Notes under the pieces: model-generated
Database searches by the model: none
What the model saw: only the letters and a program-made list of their open reading frames with translations
Told to the model about the DNA's origin: nothing
From: Helicobacter sp. 11S02629-2
GTDB lineage: Bacteria; Campylobacterota; Campylobacteria; Campylobacterales; Helicobacteraceae
Assembly (NCBI RefSeq): GCF_002272875.1
Contig: NZ_MLAN01000001.1
Coordinates: 248,001 to 312,000, forward strand
Length of the DNA stretch: 64,000 nt
Direction: 5' to 3'
In this document: one piece after another, positions 54,478-64,000 of the stretch
Position numbering within the stretch: position 1 is the stretch's first letter
Layout: each line of letters starts with the position of its first letter
Translations under genes and position numbers: made by a program

Positions 54478-57075
54478 ATGAACAAACAACAACTAGCAAG
54501 CAAGATCTGGGAATCGGCAAATAAGATGCGTTCTAAAATCGAGGCAAACGAGTACAAAGACTACATACTTGGCTTTATCTTTTATAAATTCTTATCTGAT
54601 AAGGAAGTTGCGTATTTAAAGAAAACAGATTGGAGTGACGCAGATATTGAGAAATATTTGGTTGAGGACGATACTGAAACCCTAAGCAATATACAGAAGA
54701 ATATAGGATATTTTATTTCATATGACAATCTATTCTCTACTTGGATAAAGAAAGGCGAAAAAAGAGAGTTTGATGTATCTAATGTTAGAGATGCCTTATC
54801 TGCATTTAGTCGTTTGATTAGCCCTACTCATAAAAAAGTCTTTGATAAGATTTTTGATACATTGCAGACTGGGCTTTCAAAGCTAGGTGATAGTTCAGGC
54901 ACTCAAACGAAAGCTATCAGCAATTTACTTCAACTGATAAAAGTTATCCCAATGGATGGAAAGCAGGATTATGACGTTCTTGGTTTTATCTACGAATATT
55001 TGATAAGCAACTTTGCAGCAAACGCAGGCAAAAAAGCCGGAGAGTTTTACACTCCCCATGAAGTATCTGTTTTAATGTCTGAAATCATCGCTAATCACCT
55101 GAAAAATAAAGATAAGATTTCAATCTATGATCCAACTAGCGGTTCAGGTTCATTGCTTATCAATATAGGTCGTTCTGTGTCAAAGCATATAAGTGATAAA
55201 AATAATATCAAGTACTACGCACAAGAGCTAAAAGAAAACACTTACAACCTCACTCGTATGAATTTAATCATGCGTGGAATCTTGCCTGATAACATCATCA
55301 CTAGAAACGCTGACACTTTAGAAGATGACTGGCCGTGGTTTGATGAAAGCGACCCTAATAAAACATATACTCCTTTGTATGTTGATGCAGTTGTATCAAA
55401 CCCTCCTTATTCACAAGCTTGGGATCCTAGCGATAAAGGCACAGATCAAAGATATGCAAGATTTGGCATGGCACCGAAAACAAAGGCAGATTATGCTTTC
55501 TTGCTGCATGACTTGTATCATATTAAGCCCGAAGGAATAATGGCAATAGTTCTTCCTCACGGTGTATTATTCCGCGGCGGCGAGGAAGAAAGAATACGTA
55601 AAAATCTAATAGAGAAAAACCATATTAAAGCTATTATCGGACTGCCTGCTAACATTTTCTTTGGAACGGGTATTCCTACTATTATTATGGTTTTAAAACA
55701 AAAACGTAAAAATACAGACGTGCTTATTGTTGATGCTTCAAAAGGGTTTATAAAGGTTGGCAAAAACAACAAACTCCAAGCATCTGATATAAAAAAAATC
55801 GTTGATGCGGTAATTTCAAAAGAAAGTATTGATAAGTTTTCACGGCTTGTTCCCAGAGAAGAAATTCGTAAAAACGAATACAATCTAAATATTCCAAGAT
55901 ACGTAGATTCTTCTGAAAGTGCTGAAAGCTATGATATTTATGCTTCCATGTTTGGCGGTATCCCTATAAAAGAGCTTGATAGCTATAAAGCCTTTTGGGA
56001 TGAGTTTAAAGACTTAAAAAAAGTCTTATTTAAAAGTGATAAAACTCCTTATGTAAAAGTGGCAGTAGAAAATATATCTTTGGCTATAACTAACTCAGAA
56101 GATATAAAAACTTTTATAGATAAGTTTCAGGCTAACTTTGCAGGCTTTGAAGACTTTTTAGACACTAGATTAATACTTAATATGAAAGATATCTCAACTT
56201 CAAAAGAAGAAGAGTTTATAAGCAAAGACTTATTTAAACGCTTAGAGTTTACTAAGCTGCTTGATAAATATAAAGCATTTCAGCTACTTGATGATAACTG
56301 GGAAAAAATTGCCATAGATTTAGAAGTTATACAAACCGAAGGCTTTGCGGCTACAAAGCAAGTTGACCCCAATATGATTGTCAAAAAGAAAGATGGCAAG
56401 GATATCGAAGTTCAAGACGGGTTTATAGGACATATTATCCCCTTTTCTCTTGTTCAATCCGTATATTTTCGTGACGAAACTGATGCTATCAAAGCAAAGG
56501 AAGCTAGCCTATTAGAGATTACTGCCAAATATGATGAGATTCTTGAAGGTATCTCTGAAGATGATAAAGAAAGTTATAAGACCTGTTTTTCAGAAGAAAA
56601 AGATGCCTTTGTCGGTGCTGAAATATCAAAGGCTGTTAAAACACTTAAAAAGTCAGGCGAAAAGTACGCTACTAGTTCTATTGAAATGCAATTGATTCGT
56701 GTAAGCGAGCTAATGGTTAAAGAAAAGTCTTTGAAAGCTGCTATAAAAACCGATACAGAAAAGTTACATAGCAAGACTAAGAGCAAGATAGAGGGTCTAA
56801 CTGATGAGCAAGTCTTAAAATTATTACATGATAAATGGATTACTCCACTTATAAAAGACATATACAATATGCCTAATACTTTAATAAGTACTCTAACTTC
56901 TGAGATTGAAAAGCTAGCCCAAAAATATCAAGTTACTTTTTTAGATATAGATAGGCAGATAAAAGATTCCCAAAAAGAGCTATCTTCCCTTATAGATGAC
57001 CTAAGTGGCGATGAATTTGATATGTTAGGGTTAAAAGAACTGCAATCTTTGCTTGGAGGTGCTAAAAATGACTGA
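54478..57075 (+). CDS. hsdM: Type I restriction-modification system methyltransferase subunit HsdM
   Basis: An 865-residue N6-adenine methyltransferase subunit. The N-terminal helical domain starts QQLASKIWESANKMR; the catalytic domain has SAM motif DPTSGSGSLLI near residue 218 and active-site NPPYS near 308. GEFYTPHEVSVLMSEI is the usual lead-in. The long C-terminal part (about residues 480-865) is helical and charged; this larger form of HsdM occurs in the EcoR124-like branch. It should pair with HsdS to modify host DNA. Base usage differs from flanking genes, with few AGAATCT words. Confidence 0.93.
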   Translation: MNKQQLASKIWESANKMRSKIEANEYKDYILGFIFYKFLSDKEVAYLKKTDWSDADIEKYLVEDDTETLSNIQKNIGYFISYDNLFSTWIKKGEKREFDVSNVRDALSAFSRLISPTHKKVFDKIFDTLQTGLSKLGDSSGTQTKAISNLLQLIKVIPMDGKQDYDVLGFIYEYLISNFAANAGKKAGEFYTPHEVSVLMSEIIANHLKNKDKISIYDPTSGSGSLLINIGRSVSKHISDKNNIKYYAQELKENTYNLTRMNLIMRGILPDNIITRNADTLEDDWPWFDESDPNKTYTPLYVDAVVSNPPYSQAWDPSDKGTDQRYARFGMAPKTKADYAFLLHDLYHIKPEGIMAIVLPHGVLFRGGEEERIRKNLIEKNHIKAIIGLPANIFFGTGIPTIIMVLKQKRKNTDVLIVDASKGFIKVGKNNKLQASDIKKIVDAVISKESIDKFSRLVPREEIRKNEYNLNIPRYVDSSESAESYDIYASMFGGIPIKELDSYKAFWDEFKDLKKVLFKSDKTPYVKVAVENISLAITNSEDIKTFIDKFQANFAGFEDFLDTRLILNMKDISTSKEEEFISKDLFKRLEFTKLLDKYKAFQLLDDNWEKIAIDLEVIQTEGFAATKQVDPNMIVKKKDGKDIEVQDGFIGHIIPFSLVQSVYFRDETDAIKAKEASLLEITAKYDEILEGISEDDKESYKTCFSEEKDAFVGAEISKAVKTLKKSGEKYATSSIEMQLIRVSELMVKEKSLKAAIKTDTEKLHSKTKSKIEGLTDEQVLKLLHDKWITPLIKDIYNMPNTLISTLTSEIEKLAQKYQVTFLDIDRQIKDSQKELSSLIDDLSGDEFDMLGLKELQSLLGGAKND

Positions 57076-58288
57076 AAATAGTCAAAAACCGAGCATAAGA
57101 TTTAAGGGTTTTGACTTCCCTTGGAAACAGCGTAAGTTTGATTATTTCTTCGAGGAACGTAATGAACGAAGTGGCGAAGGAGAAATGATATCCGTTACCA
57201 TCAACTCCGGAATAAGAAAGTTTAATGAGCTTGGGCGTTTCGATACGAAGCCATCAGATTTGTCAAAATACAAGAAAGTTGAGGTTGGAGATATCGCTTA
57301 CAACTCAATGAGAATGTGGCAAGGAGCGAGTGGCTATTCTCCTTTTTCTGGCATATTAAGCCCTGCATATACGGTTATTGTGCCTAAAACTGGTGTATCA
57401 TCATTATTTTTCTCATACCAAATAAAGCGTCCACAGATGATACATCAGTTTGAAATAAACTCACAAGGTTTGACAAAGGATACATGGAATTTGAAGTTTC
57501 CTGCATTTAGCCAAATTGAAACAGCTGCACCCAAAGATACCGCAGAACAAGATAGCATTGCAAATGTATTTGTTCAGTTAGACAACCTTATCACCCTTCA
57601 TCAGCGTAAGTATGACAAATTGGTCAATATAAAGAAGGCGTTGCTTGAAAAGATGTTCCCGAAAGTCGGAAAGGATATTCCTGAGATACGTTTTTCAGGA
57701 TTTACTGAAGCCTGGGAACAGCGTAAGTTGAGTCAAGTATCAGACCGTGTTGTTCGTAAAAACTCAAATTTAGAATCAAGTTTACCTCTAACAATATCGG
57801 CTCAATACGGTTTAGTTGACCAAATTACTTATTTCAATAATCGCGTCGCAAGTCGTGATGTTAGCAACTATTATCTGCTCAAGCGTGGAGAATTCGCTTA
57901 TAACAAAAGCTATTCTGACGGTTATCCTTTTGGGGCTATTAAGCGTTTGGACTACTATGAAATGGGCGTTTTATCTACACTTTACATCATATTTGCACTA
58001 AAATCTGAAATAATTGACTCTGATTATGTCGTTGCTTACTATGATACAAATCTTTGGCATAAGCAAGTTTCTGAAAGAGCCGCAGAAGGTGCAAGAAATC
58101 ACGGATTACTTAATATTTCACCCGATGATTTTTTTGATACTGAAATAAAGTATCCAGCAAAAAAAGCAGAACAGTTTGGCATTGGCAAGCTGTTTTTAGA
58201 AATAAACAACCTTATCACCCTTCATCAGCGTAAGTTAGAAAAGCTTAAAAATATTAAAATTGCATTGCTTGAAAAGATGTTTATTTAG
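57068..58288 (+). CDS. hsdS: Type I restriction-modification specificity subunit HsdS
   Basis: A 406-residue subunit that sets the target sequence. ATG 57068 is chosen: GGAGGT lies 7 bases upstream, and it overlaps the hsdM stop by 8 bases. It has two target-recognition halves, each opening with IRFKGFDFPWKQRKF or IRFSGFTEAWEQRKL and closing with LITLHQRKYDKLVNIKKALLEK or LITLHQRKLEKLKNIK, so the protein is a pseudo-dimer. The paired 28 bp DNA repeats at these helices allow exchange of halves. Confidence 0.92.
   Translation: MTENSQKPSIRFKGFDFPWKQRKFDYFFEERNERSGEGEMISVTINSGIRKFNELGRFDTKPSDLSKYKKVEVGDIAYNSMRMWQGASGYSPFSGILSPAYTVIVPKTGVSSLFFSYQIKRPQMIHQFEINSQGLTKDTWNLKFPAFSQIETAAPKDTAEQDSIANVFVQLDNLITLHQRKYDKLVNIKKALLEKMFPKVGKDIPEIRFSGFTEAWEQRKLSQVSDRVVRKNSNLESSLPLTISAQYGLVDQITYFNNRVASRDVSNYYLLKRGEFAYNKSYSDGYPFGAIKRLDYYEMGVLSTLYIIFALKSEIIDSDYVVAYYDTNLWHKQVSERAAEGARNHGLLNISPDDFFDTEIKYPAKKAEQFGIGKLFLEINNLITLHQRKLEKLKNIKIALLEKMFI
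57584..57611 (+). repeat. 28 bp direct repeat inside hsdS, copy 1
   Basis: It begins AACCTTATCACCCTTCATCA, encodes the start of the central conserved helix (NLITLHQRK), and is identical to 58208-58235. Confidence 0.9.
58208..58235 (+). repeat. 28 bp direct repeat inside hsdS, copy 2
   Basis: Identical to 57584-57611; it encodes the start of the C-terminal conserved helix. The 624-base spacing spans one recognition half. Confidence 0.9.
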
Positions 58289-58301
58289 TAAAGAGGGAAT
58301 T

Positions 58302-61300
58302 ATGAGTGTTTTTAATAAAGAATCTGACTTTGAAGAAGCCTTAATAAACCTACTTTTTAAGAAAGGCTGGGATGAAAATGTCTTAAAATATAAAACTGAG
58401 CAAGATTTAATCAAGAATTGGGCGGATATCCTGTTTGAAAACAATAGAGATATTGACCGATTGAATGATTATCCTCTTACTGATGGTGAAATGAGTCAAA
58501 TTATTGAGCAGATTACGAAGTTAGGCACTCCATTAAGGCTAAATGGCTTTATAAATGGTAAAACGGTGTCAATTACAAGAGATAATCCTGATGATATTGC
58601 TCATTTAGGCAAGGAAGTTAGCTTAAAAATATATGATAGACAAGAAATAGCCGCAGGACAAAGCCGTTATCAAATAGCTAGGCAACCGCAATTCCAAACA
58701 AAAGGGATAGTGAATGATCGCCGTGGCGATTTAATGTTGCTTATTAATGGTATGCCTGTAATTCATATTGAGCTGAAGAAAAGCGGGATTTCGGTTACAC
58801 AAGCATGCAATCAAATAGAAAAGTATGCTCACGAAGGCATTTTTACCGGATTATTCTCTTTAATTCAAATTTTCGTCGCTATGGAACCAAACGAAACGCT
58901 GTATTTTGCTAATCCGGGAGTTGATGGCAAGTTTAATAAGGATTATTATTTCCATTGGGCTGATTTCAATAACGAACCTATCAATGATTGGGAAAGCATT
59001 GCTTCTTACCTATTATCAATTCCGATGGCACACCAGCTAATTGGTTTTTATACAGTGCCTGATGATACTGATGGAATACTTAAAGTAATGCGTAGCTATC
59101 AATATTTTGCTGCAAGTGCAATTTCTGACCGTGTGGCTAAAATTAGATGGGATGAAAAGAACATTTACGGCGGATATATTTGGCATACAACAGGCTCAGG
59201 AAAGACAATGACGAGTTTTAAGTCTGCACAGTTGATTACAAATTCCAACGATGCCGATAAGGTGATATTCTTAATGGATAGAATTGAATTGGGTACACAA
59301 TCTTTATCAGAATATCGTGGTTTTGCCAACGAGGGAGATTCTGTTCAAGCGACTGAAAATACAGATGTGCTTATCACAAAGCTTAAAAGTGATAATCCCG
59401 CTGATACCTTAATAGTTACTTCAATTCAAAAAATGAGTAATATAAAAGAAGAAGGTAGCTTTAACTCTGAAGATATAGCAAGGATGAACAAAAAACGCAT
59501 AGTATTTATTGTCGATGAAGCTCACCGCTCGACTTTTGGCGTAATGCTTTCAACAATAAAGAACACTTTCCCTAATGCTATATTCTTTGGGTTTACAGGG
59601 ACGCCGATTTTAGATAAAAATCAAAAGAAATCCCATACCACAGCAACCGTTTTTGGTAATGAACTACATAGATATAGTATCGCAGACGGAATAAGGGATA
59701 AGAATGTTCTTGGTTTTGACCCGTATCAAGTGCTTACCTACAAAGATAAAGATTTAAGACGTGAAGTCGGTTTGGAAATGGCAAAAGCTAAGGACGAAGC
59801 TGATGCTTTTAGTGATGAAAAGAAAAAGAAAGTCTATCTTGACTTTACCACTGCTGCTATAACTCCTATGGCTGGATACTATAAAGATAATAAGTATATA
59901 AAAGGCATAGAGGATTATCTAAACGAGGGGCAATATGACCGTGACGTTCATAGAAACGAGGTAGTAAAGGATATTATTGAGAACTGGGTTACTTTAAGTC
60001 ATAACGGCAAATATCACGCTATTTTTGCAACAAGCAGCATAAACGAAGCCATAGAATACTATCGCTTGTTCAAATCGAAAGCGAAAAATATGAATGTTAC
60101 TGCATTGTTTGACCCCAACATTGATAATAAAGGCAATGGTATATTCAAAGGTGACGGATTAGCCGAAATAATTACAGATTACAATGCAAAGTATAATCAC
60201 GATTTTTCTTTGGCTACTTCGGGCAAGATGAAAAAGGATATGGCTCTTCGTCTTGCACACAAATCACCATACATTTCGATTGAAAACGACCATTCAAAGC
60301 AGATTGACTTACTTATTGTCGTTGACCAAATGCTAACTGGCTTTGATTCAAAGTGGATAAATACGTTGTATTTAGATAAAAAATTGGAGTCAGAGAGAAT
60401 TATACAAGCGTTTTCTCGAACAAATCGTTTGTTTGGACCGGACAAACCTTTTGGTACTATTCGGTATTATCGCAGACCTCATACAATGAAGAAAAATATT
60501 GAGCAAGCCTTTAAGCTATATTCTGGCGATAAGCCTTTTGGGTTATTTGTCGATAAGTTGGAAGATAACCTTAATAATATGAATGCCGTCTTTGTTCAAA
60601 TTAAATATGTATTCGAGCTAGCAGGAGTACAAAACTTTGAGAAGTTACCGTCAGAACAAGCTGACAAAGCTCAATTTGCCACGTTATTTAAGTCGTTTAA
60701 TGGTTATTTGGAAGCTGCTAAAATTCAAGGCTTTGTGTGGAGTGAGTTGAATTACTCATTCCACCATAAAGGCAAGTCAAACACTTCTATCAAGCTTCTG
60801 TTAGACGAAAATACCTATATGGCGTTAGTTTTGCGTTATAAAGAATTGTTTTCTAAAGAACCCGGAACGCCAAATGATGATATTCCTTATGAAATCGATG
60901 GATATTTAACAGAGATTAACACAGATACCATTGATGCTAACTATATGAATTCACGCTTTAAAAAATGGGTAAAGTCTTTGCACGACAAAGCTTCTGCTGA
61001 GATAATCAATCAAGCATTAGATGCCCTGCACAAGACTTTTGCAACATTGACACAAGTTGAGCAAAAGTATGCCAATATCTTTTTACATGACATTCAAAGC
61101 GGTAACGTTAGGATTGATGAAACAAAGAGCTTAAAAGAGTATATAACAGAGTATCGTGCCGCTGCAAAGAACGACCAGATCCATAGATTTGCATCTAATC
61201 TTGGAGTGGATGAAGAAAAACTGCGAGAGTTTATGAAGCTTGATATCAATGAGGCAAATATAAATGAGTATGGTAGATTTAATACATTGAAAAACTCTGT

Positions 61301-61442
61301 AAATAAGTCAATAGCTAGAGAGTTTATTGAAAAGAAAAAAGGAAAATCTATTCCACCCTTTAAGGTCACAATGATGATAGATGAATTGTTAAGGGAATTT
61401 GTTATAAGTGGTGGTTTTGATATAGAAGAAGCTAACTTATAG
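58302..61442 (+). CDS. hsdR: Type I restriction-modification endonuclease/translocase subunit HsdR
   Basis: A 1046-residue subunit starting at ATG 58302 (GAGGGA upstream; 14 bases after hsdS). The N-terminal nuclease has the PD-(D/E)xK pattern with GDLMLLINGMPVIHIELKK near residues 140-160. The helicase motor has Walker A HTTGSGKTMTSF near 293-304 and DEAHRST near 404, then TGFDSKWINTLYLDK and IQAFSRTNR as late motifs. It cuts unmodified DNA after translocation. The frame is intact, so with hsdM and hsdS the system looks functional. Confidence 0.94.
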   Translation: MSVFNKESDFEEALINLLFKKGWDENVLKYKTEQDLIKNWADILFENNRDIDRLNDYPLTDGEMSQIIEQITKLGTPLRLNGFINGKTVSITRDNPDDIAHLGKEVSLKIYDRQEIAAGQSRYQIARQPQFQTKGIVNDRRGDLMLLINGMPVIHIELKKSGISVTQACNQIEKYAHEGIFTGLFSLIQIFVAMEPNETLYFANPGVDGKFNKDYYFHWADFNNEPINDWESIASYLLSIPMAHQLIGFYTVPDDTDGILKVMRSYQYFAASAISDRVAKIRWDEKNIYGGYIWHTTGSGKTMTSFKSAQLITNSNDADKVIFLMDRIELGTQSLSEYRGFANEGDSVQATENTDVLITKLKSDNPADTLIVTSIQKMSNIKEEGSFNSEDIARMNKKRIVFIVDEAHRSTFGVMLSTIKNTFPNAIFFGFTGTPILDKNQKKSHTTATVFGNELHRYSIADGIRDKNVLGFDPYQVLTYKDKDLRREVGLEMAKAKDEADAFSDEKKKKVYLDFTTAAITPMAGYYKDNKYIKGIEDYLNEGQYDRDVHRNEVVKDIIENWVTLSHNGKYHAIFATSSINEAIEYYRLFKSKAKNMNVTALFDPNIDNKGNGIFKGDGLAEIITDYNAKYNHDFSLATSGKMKKDMALRLAHKSPYISIENDHSKQIDLLIVVDQMLTGFDSKWINTLYLDKKLESERIIQAFSRTNRLFGPDKPFGTIRYYRRPHTMKKNIEQAFKLYSGDKPFGLFVDKLEDNLNNMNAVFVQIKYVFELAGVQNFEKLPSEQADKAQFATLFKSFNGYLEAAKIQGFVWSELNYSFHHKGKSNTSIKLLLDENTYMALVLRYKELFSKEPGTPNDDIPYEIDGYLTEINTDTIDANYMNSRFKKWVKSLHDKASAEIINQALDALHKTFATLTQVEQKYANIFLHDIQSGNVRIDETKSLKEYITEYRAAAKNDQIHRFASNLGVDEEKLREFMKLDINEANINEYGRFNTLKNSVNKSIAREFIEKKKGKSIPPFKVTMMIDELLREFVISGGFDIEEANL

Positions 61443-61570
61443 AAGTTTTTTTAGCCTAGTCTTATAAAAATCTCAGTTTAACTTAGGCTGCAAAGATAGT
61501 TTAATTAGCCAAAACAAAAACTATTAGTAATACAATGCAGGGATATTTGTATTAACGTTAAGGAGTTTTA

Positions 61571-62995
61571 ATGAAAAAACTAACATATGTAATGGTGGCT
61601 TGTGCTTTAAGTGCAAGCTTGCAAGCTTTTAGCATAACTGAGATGCCTTCAACTTCAAACCGTGTCATGCCAAGTAATCATGGTAGCATCTACTCTTATC
61701 ATGATTCTATAAAAGATGCCTCCAAAGCTGTAGTTAATATCACCACCGAACAAAAAGTAAAAGATAACAACTCTCCATTTAACGACCCCTTCTTTCAGCA
61801 GTTTTTTGGAAATATGATGCCCCCACAAATGCAAAACAGAGAACAAACCGGTCTTGGTAGTGGCGTCATCATGACAAGTGATGGCTACATAGTTACTAAC
61901 TATCACGTAGTAAAAGGCGCTGATAAGATAACAGTAACTTTGCCCGGAGATAACAAAAAGTATAAAGCCAAACTTATAGGCAAAGACCCACAAAGTGATA
62001 TAGCAGTTATAAAGATAGAAAAGAAAAACTTACCAGTTATAAAGTTTGCCGATAGTAATACTTATAAAGTCGGCGATGTAGTCTTTGCTATAGGGAATCC
62101 TTTCGGTATAGGTGAGAGTGTAACTCAAGGTATAGTCTCAGGGCTTAATAAGCATGGCTTTGGGATAAGCAACTATGAAAACTTCATACAAACAGATGCA
62201 AGTATCAACCCGGGCAACTCAGGTGGTGCCTTAGTAGATAGTAGAGGTGCTTTAATAGGTATAAACACAGCCATCATCTCTCGTACTGGTGGAAACAACG
62301 GCATAGGCTTTGCCATACCTTCAGACATGGTAAGAAACATAGCTACTACTTTAGTAAAAGATGGCAAGGTGCAAAGAGGCTTTTTAGGCGTTATGATGAA
62401 AGACCTTGATAGCTCCCTAGCCTCTTCTTATGATAATAAAGAAGGTGCTTTAGTTATACAGATAAGCCCAGACTCCCCTGCTAAAAAAGCTGGAATCCAA
62501 GTCTGGGACTTAATCACTGCAGTTGATGGCAAACCTATAAAAGGAAGTGCTGACCTTAAAAACACTATAGGGGCTTACGCACCAAACACTAAGATAACCC
62601 TAACCATCATGCGTAATAAAAAGCTAGAAAAGATATCACTTACCCTAGCAAAACAACAAAATGACGATGATGGCTTTACTACTATGGATAATGGCAGTCA
62701 GTCTGAAAGCACTGAAGGTATAAGTGGCTTAAGCGTAGCCCCGCTAGATAACCAAGTAAGACAACTTTATAATATCCCTGATGACATACATGGAGTTATA
62801 GTAAACAACGTCAAACCTAACTCAAAAGCAGACCTTGCTGGCTTTAGCAAAGGAGATATCATCTCACGCGTTGAAAACGACGATATAAAAAATATCTCTG
62901 ACTTTAACAAAGCCATGCACAAATACAAAGGCAAGATGAAAAGAATCCTAGCCTACAACATAGATGGCACAGTAAAAGCTATAACCCTAAACTAA
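61571..62995 (+). CDS. htrA: Periplasmic serine protease/chaperone HtrA (DegP/DegQ family)
   Basis: A 474-residue exported protease. A signal peptide (KLTYVMVACALSASLQAFS) precedes the trypsin-like domain with catalytic His in TNYHVV (near 112), Asp in SDIAVI, and Ser in NPGNSGGALVD (near 217). Two PDZ domains follow, with GFLGVMMKDLDSSLA and GVIVNNVKPNSKADLAGF as their carboxylate-binding strands. In Helicobacter and Campylobacter HtrA is secreted and cleaves E-cadherin. AAGGAG precedes ATG 61571. Confidence 0.96.
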   Translation: MKKLTYVMVACALSASLQAFSITEMPSTSNRVMPSNHGSIYSYHDSIKDASKAVVNITTEQKVKDNNSPFNDPFFQQFFGNMMPPQMQNREQTGLGSGVIMTSDGYIVTNYHVVKGADKITVTLPGDNKKYKAKLIGKDPQSDIAVIKIEKKNLPVIKFADSNTYKVGDVVFAIGNPFGIGESVTQGIVSGLNKHGFGISNYENFIQTDASINPGNSGGALVDSRGALIGINTAIISRTGGNNGIGFAIPSDMVRNIATTLVKDGKVQRGFLGVMMKDLDSSLASSYDNKEGALVIQISPDSPAKKAGIQVWDLITAVDGKPIKGSADLKNTIGAYAPNTKITLTIMRNKKLEKISLTLAKQQNDDDGFTTMDNGSQSESTEGISGLSVAPLDNQVRQLYNIPDDIHGVIVNNVKPNSKADLAGFSKGDIISRVENDDIKNISDFNKAMHKYKGKMKRILAYNIDGTVKAITLN

Positions 62996-63166
62996 GCCTT
63001 ACTTAATACTAAACTCCCTATTTTAGATTCTAAGTCTTTTGGTTAAAAGGCTTAGAATGCTTACAAACTTCATTTTAACAATGCAAATACTTAAATACCC
63101 TTGCCAAATCCACCAGACTAGCTAAAATACACCATTTTAGATTCTATTTTAACTAGGAGTAAAAGC

Positions 63167-64000
63167 ATGGAAGTTTTACAAGGCGGGATAAGTACTCCTA
63201 AAGGCTTTAAGGCTGGAGGGAAGGCAGTAGGTATAAGAAAGATAAGAAAAGATTTAGCACTTATAGTAAGTGATAAGTTTTGTACATTTTCAGGTGTCTT
63301 CACACAAAATAAAATCAAAGCCGCCCCCGTGCTTTGGAGTCAAAAACTCCTTCACAATAAGATAAAAGGCATAGTTATAAATAGTGGTAATGCAAATGCA
63401 TGTACTGGGAAAGAAGGCTATGAAGACGCTAAGATCATGGCGGCAACGTTAGCTATGAACTGCAATGTAGAATCAGAAAATATACTAGTAGCAAGCACTG
63501 GCGTTATAGGTGTGCCTTTGCCCATAGAAAAGATAGTCTCTGGCATAAAAAGCATGAAAGACACTTTAGAATCTAGTGCAAGTGCAGACTTAGACTTTGC
63601 AGAAGCCATCATGACTACTGATACTTACTCAAAAACTTACTGCGTGGCAACTGTGGTTAATGGCACAAGGGTCACTATAGGTGCAAGTGCTAAAGGCTCA
63701 GGCATGATACATCCTAATATGGCTACAACTTTGTGCATGATAACTAGCGATATAAACATAGATAAGGCCTTGCAAGATGAGATATTAAAAGATGTCGTAG
63801 ATGAGACTTTTAATATGATGAGTGTTGATGGTGATACCAGCACTAATGACTGTATGTTTTTAATAAGTAATGGAGAAGCGGGAAATGCAATACTAGATTC
63901 CAAAGGGGCAAGCTATGAGAAGTTTAAAGCTGCACTCTTGGCGGTTTGCAAGCACTTAGCTATTGAATGTATAAGAGATGGCGAGGGTGCTACTAAGCTT
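63167..64000 (+). CDS. argJ: Glutamate N-acetyltransferase ArgJ, N-terminal part (3' end outside window)
   Basis: The frame is open to the window edge (278 codons). VLQGGISTPKGFKAGGKAVGIRK, split by the family-typical PKGF, NSGNANACTG near residues 70-79, ASTGVIGVPLP near 110, and the self-cleavage site KGSGMIHPNMATTL with the nucleophile Thr187 are ArgJ hallmarks. The enzyme moves acetyl from acetylornithine to glutamate in arginine synthesis. CTAGGAG precedes ATG 63167. H. pylori lacks this pathway. Confidence 0.93.
   Translation, partial: MEVLQGGISTPKGFKAGGKAVGIRKIRKDLALIVSDKFCTFSGVFTQNKIKAAPVLWSQKLLHNKIKGIVINSGNANACTGKEGYEDAKIMAATLAMNCNVESENILVASTGVIGVPLPIEKIVSGIKSMKDTLESSASADLDFAEAIMTTDTYSKTYCVATVVNGTRVTIGASAKGSGMIHPNMATTLCMITSDINIDKALQDEILKDVVDETFNMMSVDGDTSTNDCMFLISNGEAGNAILDSKGASYEKFKAALLAVCKHLAIECIRDGEGATKL

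Noticed and set aside
58260-58301. Upstream start of hsdR inside hsdS
   Set aside because: ATG 58302 has GAGGGA at good distance and begins the usual HsdR N terminus (SVFNKESDFEEALI).

Overview
The window reads as chromosome of an epsilonproteobacterium (Campylobacterota), most likely an enterohepatic Helicobacter. It is AT-rich. It carries a Helicobacter-type gamma-glutamyltranspeptidase, a Helicobacter-type SpeE, a cytosolic TlpD-like chemoreceptor, a BioV-like esterase, folK-flhF and hrcA-grpE-dnaK. Species cannot be fixed from the sequence alone; argJ and the type I restriction system argue against a pure H. pylori-like gene set.

Layout. 1-2 kb: end of a phosphate transport operon (pstC-pstA-pstB). 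2.3-8.8 kb: purB, a radical SAM protein, ggt, hypF. 8.87-10.5 kb: tRNA-Gln, initiator tRNA-fMet, rho. 10.5-17.8 kb: two arrays of a roughly 400 bp repeat, 2 copies on the minus strand and 3 on the plus strand, flanking a 5.3 kb block of an MHS-type transporter, a beta-barrel porin, a YceI protein and a small outer-membrane protein. 17.8-25 kb: TlpD-like chemoreceptor, folK-flhF, putP, and a lone lipoamide-dehydrogenase-like gene. 25.25-25.49 kb: 23 tandem copies of a 10 bp unit. 25.5-33.2 kb: a minus-strand operon xseA, PutA-like pseudoenzyme, FtsH-like pseudoprotease, bioV-like, trpS, and a 58-codon gene. 33.4-36.7 kb: CIRCE-like operator and hrcA-grpE-dnaK. 37.3-44.6 kb: amino-acid permease, flavin oxidoreductase, two GT9 proteins including waaC, ppx, ferredoxin, speE. 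44.9-52.2 kb: envelope glycosylation block (frameshifted membrane protein, GtrB-like transferase, two tandem GtrII-like paralogues). 52.4-54.4 kb: metG. 54.5-61.4 kb: hsdM-hsdS-hsdR. 61.6-64 kb: htrA and the start of argJ.

The most interesting system is the five-copy repeat at 10.6-11.35 and 16.7-17.8 kb. Each copy has a consensus -10 box, a leader with two mutually exclusive hairpins, a near-perfect Shine-Dalgarno inside a third hairpin, a 23-residue single-membrane-span peptide, and a long terminator. The opposite strand carries two perfect TATAAT boxes inside the ORF and a hairpin plus T-rich tail, enough for an antisense RNA covering start codon and ribosome site. I read this as a multicopy type I toxin-antitoxin family, organised like AapA/IsoA of H. 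pylori but with an Ibs-like peptide.

Other notable points are: the word AGAATCT/AGATTCT, greatly over-represented except in the hsd island and often paired as an inverted repeat at gene ends; a PutA-like protein and an FtsH-like protein that have both lost catalytic residues and sit in one operon; and folK-flhF cut off from the rest of its usual flagellar cluster.
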